From positions 1 through 6,638 of the forward strand of contig CAKUHW010000057.1 in the NCBI GenBank assembly GCA_934659415.1: DNA of 6,638 bases, written 5' to 3'. This stretch comes from an uncultured Oscillospiraceae bacterium. GTDB lineage: Bacteria; Bacillota; Clostridia; Oscillospirales; Oscillospiraceae. Of the stretch, positions 1 through 5,976 are shown one piece after another; position 1 is the first letter of the stretch; every line of letters starts with the position of its first letter. A program made the translations under genes and the position numbers. A model generated the notes under the pieces. It worked only from the letters and a program-made list of their open reading frames with translations, did not search any database and had not been told where the DNA came from.

Positions 1-1267
1 ACCACAGGGAGATGCCGGACAGGGTCTCGGCGGTCTGGACGGCCAGATTGGCGTCGTACTTGATCCAGGTGAGAATCCAGCCGGCCACGAAGGAGGACAG
101 GCCGGCGGCGGCCTTGATCATGAAGGTGGCGGCGGCGTAGGTGACGCCGGGGGCCCGGACGCCCTGCCTGACCTCGCCGTCGTCAATGGCGTCGGGCAGG
201 GAGCTCCAGATCAGTGCGAAGGTGCAGCTGAGGGCCAGGCCCAGAACGCCGGAGGAGATGACCTGGGCCGCTAGGCTGGTGCCGCCGATCAGGCTGATGA
301 TGCCGCTGACGGCGGTGAGGATACCGGCGGTGGACAGGAAGGTGCGCCGGCTGATGACGGTCATCAGCTTGGGTACGAACAGCAGGCCGATGAGGGGCAG
401 GGTATACACCAGGGTCAGCAGGGTGCCGATGGTCTTGGGGTTGCCCATGACCTGGATGCAGTAATAGCCGGTCATGTTGGCCTTGAACTGGATGGCCATG
501 TTGAAGCAGAAGCCCATCAGCAGCAGGCACAGGGCGGGGCGGTTGCGGAAGGTGATGCCGATGCCCTTGAAGAAGCCCACGGTGGACTTGGCGGGAGCCA
601 CGCGCTCCTTTGTGGTGAAGAACACCACCAGATAGCACACCACCGCGAATACGGCGGCGATGATGGCCACGGTCTGGAAGCCCTTGGCGGTCATGGTCTT
701 GCCGTCGCCCACGCCGCTGAAGTGGAGGATCATCATGGTGCCGAAGGTGGACACCAGGAAGCCGCCGATGTTGGCGCCGTAGTCCCGGGTGACGCCCAGA
801 ATCTGCCGGTCACGGGGGTTCAGGGTGATGACGTTGGGCAGCACGCCGTAGGGCACGCCGGTGACGGTGGCGCAGGTGCCGTACAGCAGATAGGCCACGT
901 AGGCCCAGATGAGCAGGCCCTTGGCGTCAAAGCCGGGCTTGGTGAACATCATGATAAAGGAGATGAGCACCAGCGGCGCGCCGATGATGATGTACGGCCG
1001 ATAGCTGCCGAAGCGGGTGTGGGTGTGGTCGGCCAGGGTGCCCATCATGGGGTCGTTCACCGCGTCCCACAGCCGGGCCACCAGGAAGATGGTACCGGCC
1101 ACCTTGGGGGCGATGCCCAGATAGTCGGTGCAGAACAGCAGGAAAAAGGTGCTGACGAAGTTGATGAGGGTCTGTCCGGCCAGATCGCCGAAGGCGTACC
1201 CGCCCAGCTCCTTTTTGCTCAGACGAAAGGTCTCGTCGATCTTTTCGTAAACGGGCGTTCTTTTCAT
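1..1267 (-). CDS. GPH-family (MelB-like) cation symporter, MFS superfamily, 3' end cut by window
   Basis: Inner-membrane secondary transporter, probably moving a glycoside or similar small organic solute with Na+ or H+. Translation from the ATG at 1267 stays open to the window edge (422 codons). GPH proteins usually run 450-500 residues, so a few dozen C-terminal residues lie outside. The family signature is clear: RLWDAVNDPMMG at about residues 65-76, followed by D80, T84-R85, G87 and R90-P91. D68 and D72 align with the MelB cation-site aspartates D55 and D59. Many hydrophobic segments follow, and a second typical stretch (DAIDDGEVRQG...) lies near residues 366-376. The start is supported by GGGAGG six bases upstream. 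It is the last visible gene of the minus-strand operon, 48 bases after a PhzB-like gene. Family assignment is firm; the substrate cannot be read from sequence, and the non-sugar-looking neighbours argue against assuming a sugar. Confidence 0.93.
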   Translation of the reverse strand, partial: MKRTPVYEKIDETFRLSKKELGGYAFGDLAGQTLINFVSTFFLLFCTDYLGIAPKVAGTIFLVARLWDAVNDPMMGTLADHTHTRFGSYRPYIIIGAPLVLISFIMMFTKPGFDAKGLLIWAYVAYLLYGTCATVTGVPYGVLPNVITLNPRDRQILGVTRDYGANIGGFLVSTFGTMMILHFSGVGDGKTMTAKGFQTVAIIAAVFAVVCYLVVFFTTKERVAPAKSTVGFFKGIGITFRNRPALCLLLMGFCFNMAIQFKANMTGYYCIQVMGNPKTIGTLLTLVYTLPLIGLLFVPKLMTVISRRTFLSTAGILTAVSGIISLIGGTSLAAQVISSGVLGLALSCTFALIWSSLPDAIDDGEVRQGVRAPGVTYAAATFMIKAAAGLSSFVAGWILTWIKYDANLAVQTAETLSGISLW

Positions 1268-1315
1268 GTGGTACCTCCCAGTCAGTCTTTTTCGGTCAGG
1301 AACGGTGTTCCGGGC

Positions 1316-2275
1316 TCAGAACATATAGGGGAAGGGGGGCAGCGGCTTGTTGATGGAGTTCATCTTGTTGATGGGGTTGAGGGTCTCGTCATAGCGCTTG
1401 ATGAAACCGCAGTCGTCCAGCTCCAGATACTTCATGTAGCGGTTGGCGTAGCCGCCCACGGTGCCGTTGCCCAGCCACTCGGCAATGCCGTAGCCGCCGC
1501 TCTCGAAGAAGTAGATGTGGGGATCGTCGGTGGCGTAGGGGATGATGTCCGGGTGGCCGTGCCACTCCCGGGTCAGGCTCTCCTCGATCCACAGGTCGAA
1601 CACATGATACTGCTCGGGGGGATACTCCTCCAGCATGTTGGGGGGTGCGTTCCAGATGGCGTGACGGTAGTCCTCGGAGTAGGTGCGCTTCTTCACCGCC
1701 TCAAAGAAGTTCAGCTCAATGAAGGAGTGGACGTTGTCGTAGGCCCGCTTGGCAATGGCCTCGGGGCTCATGTCGTACTGGGGACGGGGGCCGATCTCGC
1801 CCCGCAGCCGGCCGGCCTTTTCGGGGTCCAGGGTCTGGAGGAACCTGGGCAGCTCCACGCTGGCGCCCTCCAGGTACTTCAGGGGGTTGAACCACTCCTT
1901 CATGTGGGAGATCTTCCCGTTCTTCACGGTGATGAGGGAGATGTGGCGGCTCTCAAAGCTGCCGTCCCGGCCGCCCCAGCACACGTCGCCGCCGGCGTAG
2001 CGGATGACGATGAACTTGTCGCCGAAGGGGTCCCGGGGCCCGAACAGGCGCATATCCCGGACGTGCCAGGTCTTCACCGTGCGGTTCAGCCAGAACTTGT
2101 GGGCCAGGGTCTGTCCCACGCACATGCCCTGGGGCATGCCGGGGGGCGCGTAGGGGAGGTCCAGAGTGAAGTCCTCGGTGAACAGGTCGTCAAACTCCGG
2201 CCGCCACCACTGGTTCTTCATCATGCGCTCCACGGCGGCGTAGTTTTCCTCCAGACGGACTCTCAGCTTTTCCAT
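1316..2275 (-). CDS. PhzA/PhzB-like protein with two fused NTF2/SnoaL-type domains (copy B)
   Basis: A 319-residue soluble protein with no signal peptide or membrane segment. Domain 1 spans about residues 5-140 and domain 2 about 172-305; each has the alpha+beta cone-fold pattern of the NTF2/SnoaL superfamily. Domain 2 resembles Pseudomonas PhzB from memory: TDDP (249-252), a FFESGGYG strand, a GGYANRY segment, and ELDDCGFIKRYDE before NP. In PhzA/B, a His and a Glu line the pocket used in condensing the phenazine precursor. The matching positions here look like H59 and E127 in domain 1 and H224 and E297 in domain 2. PhzA/B proteins are single-domain, about 160 residues, so this is a double-length version. 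The start at 2275 is fixed by AAAGGAG seven bases upstream; the frame is open to 2587 but that extension only overlaps copy A. It follows copy A by 41 bases. The reaction is unknown; a dehydratase or isomerase role is equally possible. Confidence 0.88.
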   Translation of the reverse strand: MEKLRVRLEENYAAVERMMKNQWWRPEFDDLFTEDFTLDLPYAPPGMPQGMCVGQTLAHKFWLNRTVKTWHVRDMRLFGPRDPFGDKFIVIRYAGGDVCWGGRDGSFESRHISLITVKNGKISHMKEWFNPLKYLEGASVELPRFLQTLDPEKAGRLRGEIGPRPQYDMSPEAIAKRAYDNVHSFIELNFFEAVKKRTYSEDYRHAIWNAPPNMLEEYPPEQYHVFDLWIEESLTREWHGHPDIIPYATDDPHIYFFESGGYGIAEWLGNGTVGGYANRYMKYLELDDCGFIKRYDETLNPINKMNSINKPLPPFPYMF

Positions 2276-2282
2276 GTCAGTG

Positions 2283-2289
2283 CTCCTTT
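2283..2289 (-). promoter_or_regulatory. Shine-Dalgarno site fixing the start of PhzB-like copy B
   Basis: On the minus strand this reads AAAGGAG, seven bases before the ATG at 2275. The reading frame continues upstream to 2587 without a stop, so this site and the matching N-terminus of copy A (both reach RLEENY within about a dozen residues) decide the true start. Confidence 0.8.
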
Positions 2290-2316
2290 CTATGATAGAC
2301 CAAATTTGGCAGGGGC

Positions 2317-3291
2317 TCAATAGAGATAGGGGAAGGTGGGCAGGGAACGGTTGATGGAGTTGAATTTGCTGATGGGGTTCAGATTCTCGTCCCACCGGGC
2401 CAGCAGGCCGTCGTCGTCCAGCTCGATGTACTTGATGTAGCGGTTGCCGTAGCCGCCCGGGGCGTTGTTGCCCACCCAGTCCACCTGACCGTAGCCGCCG
2501 GCCTCCAGGAAGTAGCAGTGGGGGTCGTCGGTGGCGTAGGGGATCATATCCGGGTGCCCGGCCCAGAAGCCGGTGATGCTCTTCCACACCCAGGCGTCAA
2601 AGGCGGCGAAGTCCTCCGGCGGATACTCCTCCAGCATATCGGGAGGCGCATTCCACACCGCGTGGCGGAAGCCGGGGGACAGGACCCGCTTGGCCCCGGC
2701 GGCCTTGGAGTCCAGGGTGATGAAGGACAGCACGTTGTTCTCCGCCCGGGCGCAGGCGGCCTCGGGAGAGAGGTCCAGCCCCATGCTCTCCAGGGTGACG
2801 GGCTCCGGCTGGGGGTTGTGCTCCCGGTCCAGCACCTGGCGGAAGGCGGGCACGCCCAGACCCGCGGCCCTGAGATAGGCCAGGGGGTTGGACCACTCCT
2901 TCATGTGGGTGATCCTGCCGTTCTTCACGGTGAGCAGGGTGGTGTGGCGGCTTTCGAATTTGCCGGGCCGTCCGCCCCAGAAGGTGTCGCCGCCGGCCAC
3001 GCGCACGGCGATGTACTTGTCGCCGAAGGGGTCCCGGGGCCCGTACAGCTTCAGGTCCTTCACATACCAGTTGGACACCGTGCGGCACAGCCACTCCTTG
3101 TGGGGCAGCAGCTGGCCCACGCCCAGGTGCTGATCCATCCCGGGCGGGGCGAAGGGCAGGTCGACGGTGAAGCCGGGGTCAAACAGGCCGGCGAACTCCG
3201 GCTCCCACCAGGGGGAGGACAGCATGCGCTCCGCCGCGGTGTAGTTCTCCTCCAGACGGAACAGCAGGGGATCGCGCTCAAACATGGACAT
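2317..3291 (-). CDS. PhzA/PhzB-like protein with two fused NTF2/SnoaL-type domains (copy A)
   Basis: A 324-residue soluble paralog of the adjacent copy B. By eye about half of the residues are identical along the full length, and blocks such as GPRDPFGDK, FESRH, NAPP-ML-EEYPPE and PYATDDPH are shared. It has the same two-domain layout: domain 1 about residues 10-145, domain 2 about 177-310. Domain 1 keeps the catalytic-type pair (H64, E132). Domain 2 keeps E302 but has A229 where copy B has H224, so the second pocket may differ in function. The start is ambiguous: the ATG at 3291 sits only four bases after AAGGA, the ATG at 3285 sits ten bases after it, and the product would be 324 or 322 residues. 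The gene overlaps the end of the upstream TSUP gene (stop at 3278-3280), which suggests translational coupling. The copies probably arose by gene duplication. Chemistry and substrate are unknown; phenazine synthesis is not implied. Confidence 0.88.
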   Translation of the reverse strand: MSMFERDPLLFRLEENYTAAERMLSSPWWEPEFAGLFDPGFTVDLPFAPPGMDQHLGVGQLLPHKEWLCRTVSNWYVKDLKLYGPRDPFGDKYIAVRVAGGDTFWGGRPGKFESRHTTLLTVKNGRITHMKEWSNPLAYLRAAGLGVPAFRQVLDREHNPQPEPVTLESMGLDLSPEAACARAENNVLSFITLDSKAAGAKRVLSPGFRHAVWNAPPDMLEEYPPEDFAAFDAWVWKSITGFWAGHPDMIPYATDDPHCYFLEAGGYGQVDWVGNNAPGGYGNRYIKYIELDDDGLLARWDENLNPISKFNSINRSLPTFPYLY

Positions 3292-4213
3292 CGCTTCCTT
3301 TCTCAGGTGATACGGCAGTTTTGTGATGCTCTCTCAGGTACTCCCGCAGAAGGGAGAATGCGCTGTACAGGGCTACGGCGGTGATGAGCCACTGGAGCAC
3401 GGTCACATCCAGCCCGTGGACGAACCGCACCGCCACAAAGGCCCCCAGACCGCCGAACAGGCTGGAATACAGGGCAAGCTTTTTGCTGAAATTGCCCTGC
3501 CGGACGTACCGGATCCCGCCGAAGGCACAGGCGATGGAGCAGGTGCCCATGGCCAGGGGAAAGGCTGCGGACGGCTCCAGCGCCATGGCATAGAAAAAGC
3601 ACAGCAGCATGGCGCTGACGGTGAAGCCGCCCATGCTCAGCGCCGACAGCAGGAAGGCGACCGCCGCCGTGATGGCCAGCCGCCAGCCGTGAAAGCCCGC
3701 CGCGTGGCCGCCGCCGGGCATCAGCCCCAGGGACCGCAGTACCATCATGGCCGCCGCGCTCAGCAGCGCCAGGGCCATCAGCAGCCGCACAGCGGAGGCA
3801 TTCAGCCGGGACACGGTGCGCGTGCCCGCCACGGCGCCGGCGATGCCGCACAGCACACACACCGCCAGCGTCAGCTCCTCCACCCGGGCCACGGTCAGAT
3901 AGCCCAGGGCCATCACCGCCACCGGCACCACGCAGGCGGTGAGCAGGGTGCCGGGCAGCTTCTCATCCTCCACCAGATGAAGCCTGCGGTAGACGATGAT
4001 GCTTACGGAAAAGTCGGACACGCCGAAGGCGGTCACGAACTGCAGGGCCGCGGAGTAGAGGGCCAGCAGGAGCGGATTTCCCGGCTCGGCCTTCAGCTGC
4101 GCCCGCTCCTTTATGCACCGGTACAGCAGCAGCGCCAGAAACCCCAGCCCCGCCGCCGCCACCGCGGCAAAATAGATCTTGGTAAACATAAACCGGGCAA
4201 ACGCTCCCAACAT
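3278..4213 (-). CDS. TSUP / TauE-SafE family membrane transporter
   Basis: A 311-residue polytopic inner-membrane protein with about eight or nine hydrophobic segments (roughly residues 13-33, 47-73, 89-108, 112-133, 141-162, 176-204, 208-232, 248-264 and 268-288). Two glycine/serine-rich half-repeats typical of the TSUP (DUF81) family are visible: FGVSDFSVSII near 63-73, and SMGGFTVSA near 193-201 leading to a PLAMGTCS motif near 219-226. Family members are linked to export or uptake of sulfite, sulfoacetate, taurine-derived sulfur and other organic anions; the substrate here is not readable. It is the first gene of the minus-strand operon and its 3' end overlaps PhzB-like copy A. The start is the weakest in the window: neither the ATG at 4213 nor the one at 4189 (M9) has a convincing Shine-Dalgarno site. 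A leaderless-like or weakly translated start, or a start at 4189, is possible. Confidence 0.85.
   Translation of the reverse strand: MLGAFARFMFTKIYFAAVAAAGLGFLALLLYRCIKERAQLKAEPGNPLLLALYSAALQFVTAFGVSDFSVSIIVYRRLHLVEDEKLPGTLLTACVVPVAVMALGYLTVARVEELTLAVCVLCGIAGAVAGTRTVSRLNASAVRLLMALALLSAAAMMVLRSLGLMPGGGHAAGFHGWRLAITAAVAFLLSALSMGGFTVSAMLLCFFYAMALEPSAAFPLAMGTCSIACAFGGIRYVRQGNFSKKLALYSSLFGGLGAFVAVRFVHGLDVTVLQWLITAVALYSAFSLLREYLREHHKTAVSPEKGSDVHV
3294..3301 (-). promoter_or_regulatory. Shine-Dalgarno site inside the TSUP gene, serving PhzB-like copy A
   Basis: On the minus strand this reads AAAGGAAG and lies within the last codons of the TSUP gene. It can serve the ATG at 3291 (short spacer of four bases) or at 3285 (ten bases). 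Both starts precede the TSUP stop, so ribosomes ending TSUP translation would pass directly over this start region. Confidence 0.6.
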
Positions 4214-4242
4214 GCCGCCGGGACGGGCGGCACGGATGATTT

Positions 4243-4264
4243 ATCATAACCGTTTGGATATGAT
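4243..4264. promoter_or_regulatory. Imperfect 22-bp dyad, candidate operator
   Basis: The half-sites are ATCATA (4243-4248) and TATGAT (4259-4264). The symmetry continues inward after one mismatch as CC (4250-4251) and GG (4256-4257) around a GTTT centre, so eight of nine base pairs match. It sits 30-51 bases upstream of the TSUP ATG in the gap shared with the Lrp/AsnC gene. Regulators of that family commonly bind such dyads near their own promoter. It does not resemble the E. coli Lrp consensus closely, so binding is an inference. Confidence 0.4.
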
Positions 4265-4442
4265 TGCATTTAGAAAAATGTATAAGCACGGTGTTTTCCG
4301 TCATTCTGCTGTTGAATTTGCCGCTTTGCCGCTTTCTGTGCCCTATTATAGGCGGTCCGGCGCGGGTCCGGAATGGAAAAACACCTGGAGATCAGGGGGA
4401 TGGGCTAACGATTTGAAGGCTTTTCCCCCGCCGGAGCTAACA

Positions 4443-4450
4443 GAGGGAGG
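4443..4450 (+). promoter_or_regulatory. Shine-Dalgarno site fixing the start of the AsnC-type regulator
   Basis: GAGGGAGG lies ten bases before the ATG at 4461. The frame is open back to 4179, but the extra 94 residues would run through the promoter gap and overlap the TSUP start, and the Lrp helix-turn-helix begins at once after 4461. Confidence 0.75.
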
Positions 4451-4460
4451 ACGCAGGCAA

Positions 4461-4916
4461 ATGGACCATGTGGATGAGAAGATCCTGAGCATTTTACAGG
4501 AGGACGGGCGTATCTCCATGCAGAAGCTGGCCAAGCTCCTGCCCATGAGCGTACCCGCCACCTGCGAGCGGGTGCGCAAGCTGGAGGACGCGGGCGTCGT
4601 CACCGGCTACACCGCCCGGCTGGACCCGGTGAAGATGGGCAACTCGGTGAACGCCAGTATCCTCTTCACCTGCAACCTGGGGCAGATCGACCGCTTTCTG
4701 GAGTGGGTGGTGCAGGAGCCGCGCATCGTATCCGCCCACTTTCTGGCCGGGCGCTTCACCCTGCTGCTGGAGGCAAGCTGCGCCGACATGGCGGACTATT
4801 CCCAGCTGATCGACCTGCTCTTTCCTCTGGGCACGTCGGAGTCCTACATCAAGATCAATCCCGTAAAATCCGGCGGCCTGCACTTTGGGCGAAAGGTCCT
4901 GGGCCGGGAAGCCTAA
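4461..4916 (+). CDS. Lrp/AsnC-family transcriptional regulator
   Basis: A 151-residue DNA-binding protein, the usual length for this family. An N-terminal winged helix-turn-helix occupies about residues 1-58: VDEKILSILQEDGRIS is the typical first helix, then KLAKLLPMSVPATCERVRKLEDAG as turn and recognition helix, and VVTGYTARLDPVKMG as the wing and linker. The C-terminal part (about 62-135) matches the RAM ligand-binding and oligomerisation fold, with the GRFTLLLE strand at 97-104; the Asp often found in the G-x-Y/F-D motif is Thr here. Such proteins form octamers or similar assemblies and respond to amino acids or other small molecules. It is divergent from the TSUP/PhzB-like/GPH operon, which it probably controls, and probably itself as well. 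The next gene is proC, 119 bases downstream with its own likely promoter, so control of proline synthesis is a second possibility. The effector is unknown. Confidence 0.93.
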   Translation: MDHVDEKILSILQEDGRISMQKLAKLLPMSVPATCERVRKLEDAGVVTGYTARLDPVKMGNSVNASILFTCNLGQIDRFLEWVVQEPRIVSAHFLAGRFTLLLEASCADMADYSQLIDLLFPLGTSESYIKINPVKSGGLHFGRKVLGREA

Positions 4917-4957
4917 GCTTTGTTAGGTCCCCCGGGGTAAAGAGGAAACAGGCCGCA

Positions 4958-4986
4958 TTGCGCCCCGGCGCCGGATGGGCTACAAT
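4958..4986 (+). promoter_or_regulatory. Likely sigma-A promoter of proC
   Basis: -35 TTGCGC (4958-4963) and -10 TACAAT (4981-4986) are separated by exactly 17 bases. Transcription would begin around 4992-4994, leaving a leader of about 42-44 bases. The spacer contains a perfect 10-bp palindrome, CCGGCGCCGG (4965-4974), which could be an operator or simply GC-rich sequence. Confidence 0.55.
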
Positions 4987-5035
4987 AAAGCTGCTGCCGC
5001 TTTCCGCAATTCAGAATAAGAGAGGTCGTGTCAAT

Positions 5036-5854
5036 ATGGAGAAGAAGATCGGGTTCATCGGCGCCGGGAACATGGGCGGCGCCCTCATCGTGGCCGCCGG
5101 GAAGTCCATCGGGCCGGAGCAGGTGCTCATCACCGACTACCTGCCGGAGAAGGCCGCAGAGCTGGCTGCCCAGGTGGGCTGTGAGACCGCCGCGGACAAC
5201 AGCGAGATCGTCCGCCGCTGCGAGCTGGTGGTCCTCGCCGTCAAGCCCAACGTCATGCGCGATGTGGTGCGGGGCATCGCTCCCGCCGTCACCGAGCGCG
5301 TGCGCGCCGGGAAAGAGCTGATTCTGGTGACCATCGCTGCCGGCATCACCACCGACACCATCAAGGAGTGCCTGGAGACTCAGGTCCCCGTCATCCGCAT
5401 CATGCCCAATACCCCCGTGGCCGTGGGGCAGGGGATGATTTTGCTCACCGGCGGCAGCGAGGTCACCGAGGAGATGTACGCCCGGTTCCGGACCTGCCTT
5501 GCCAAGGCCGGCGACTTTGAGCGCCTGCCCGAGTCCGCCATCGACATCACCAGCAGCATCAGCGGCTGTACCCCCGCCTACGCCTATATGTTCATCGACT
5601 CCCTGGCGGTGGGCGCCGTCCAGGTGGGCGTGCCCCGGGCCCAGGCCCTGCGCCTGGCCGCCAAGACCGTGCTGGGCTCCGCCGCCATGGTGCTGGAGTC
5701 AGGGCTCCACCCCGACCAGCTGAAGGACAACGTGTGCTCCCCCGGCGGCTCCACCATCGTGGGCGTCACCGCGCTGGAGGAGAACCGCTTCCGCTACGCG
5801 GTGGAGCAGTCCATCATCCGTTCCACCGAGAAGAATTGCAGCCTGGGCAAATAA
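5036..5854 (+). CDS. proC: Pyrroline-5-carboxylate reductase
   Basis: Last step of proline synthesis: reduces delta-1-pyrroline-5-carboxylate to L-proline with NAD(P)H in the cytoplasm. The 272-residue product is full length for the family. The N-terminal Rossmann fold shows GFIGAGNMG (6-14), then D34 at the end of the second strand, an acidic residue that in Rossmann enzymes often goes with NADH rather than NADPH (inference). Further family landmarks are VLAVKP (66-71), RIMPNTPVAVGQG (121-133), SGCTPAY (186-192) and the C-terminal P5CR signature across about 237-258 (DQLKDNVCSPGGST onward). The ATG at 5036 is preceded by GAGAGG ten bases upstream, and the protein begins immediately with the Rossmann strand. 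The frame is open further back to 4703, but that is a shadow of the regulator gene. A promoter upstream and a hairpin downstream suggest a single-gene transcript, possibly with read-through from the AsnC-type gene. Confidence 0.96.
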   Translation: MEKKIGFIGAGNMGGALIVAAGKSIGPEQVLITDYLPEKAAELAAQVGCETAADNSEIVRRCELVVLAVKPNVMRDVVRGIAPAVTERVRAGKELILVTIAAGITTDTIKECLETQVPVIRIMPNTPVAVGQGMILLTGGSEVTEEMYARFRTCLAKAGDFERLPESAIDITSSISGCTPAYAYMFIDSLAVGAVQVGVPRAQALRLAAKTVLGSAAMVLESGLHPDQLKDNVCSPGGSTIVGVTALEENRFRYAVEQSIIRSTEKNCSLGK

Positions 5855-5870
5855 AAGCTTTTTTGACAAG

Positions 5871-5902
5871 GCAAGGGCGCGGCACTGCCGCGCCTTTGCT
5901 TT
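5871..5902 (+). terminator. Rho-independent-like terminator of proC
   Basis: A 13-bp stem (5871-5883 with 5887-5899) has an ACT loop and a single G-U pair, starting 17 bases after the proC stop. It is GC-rich and stable, but the following T run is short (TTT, then GC), so termination may be incomplete or need assistance. Confidence 0.7.
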
Positions 5903-5976
5903 GCACCGAAACTCAGCCTGCGTTCGAAAAATTCTAAACAACGGCGTTATTGTATTCCGGCTCCCGTCTGGTAAGA
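5903..5976. other. Intergenic stretch without recognised content
   Basis: AT-richer spacer between the proC terminator and the hairpin-rich repeat. No credible reading frame, RNA gene or convincing promoter was seen here. Confidence 0.5.

Larger units (their letters stand above)
4214..4460. promoter_or_regulatory. Divergent promoter region between the TSUP operon and the AsnC-type regulator
   Basis: This 247-base gap separates head-to-head genes and its central part (about 4235-4350) is clearly more AT-rich than the flanks, as expected for promoters. Possible -10 elements are TATACA on the minus strand (4279-4284), TATAAG on the plus strand (4281-4286) and TATTAT on the plus strand (4344-4349). 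None has a good -35 at 16-18 bases, so the exact promoters are not resolved. Other structure: an imperfect dyad at 4243-4264, a short inverted repeat ACGG-TGTTTT-CCGT at 4288-4301, and a tandem 8-mer TTTGCCGC at 4317-4332. Confidence 0.5.

Noticed and set aside
722..2323. Long 533-codon plus-strand open frame
   Set aside because: It lies antisense across the GPH and PhzB-like copy B genes, its product is low-complexity (rich in G, V, H, Q, A) with no recognisable domain, and it arises from the GC-biased third positions of the real genes.
2276..2587. N-terminal extension of PhzB-like copy B to 2587
   Set aside because: It would overlap the 3' part of copy A in another frame, is R/G/H-rich, and a good Shine-Dalgarno site plus paralog alignment place the start at 2275.
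1316..3291. Phenazine biosynthesis locus
   Set aside because: Only the PhzA/B-like family is present; no phzC, phzD, phzE, phzF or phzG homologue is in view, and the double-domain form differs from true PhzA/B.
2518..3384. 288-codon plus-strand open frame
   Set aside because: Antisense shadow of PhzB-like copy A with the same kind of G/V/H/Q-rich composition and no domain.
3323..4249. 308-codon plus-strand open frame
   Set aside because: Antisense to the TSUP gene; the product is full of Q, H, G and R and has no membrane segment or family motif.
4317..4332. Tandem 8-mer TTTGCCGC in the divergent promoter gap
   Set aside because: Only two copies of a short unit, with no other sign of function.
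4179..4460. 94-residue N-terminal extension of the AsnC-type regulator
   Set aside because: It crosses the AT-rich promoter gap and overlaps the TSUP start; family length and the Shine-Dalgarno site support 4461.
4912..4927. Inverted repeat CCTAA/TTAGG around the AsnC-type gene's stop codon
   Set aside because: Only 5 bp, AT-rich and without a T run, so not a convincing terminator.
5863..5868. Consensus -35 hexamer TTGACA after proC
   Set aside because: No -10-like sequence lies 16-18 bases downstream; that position is inside the GC-rich terminator stem.
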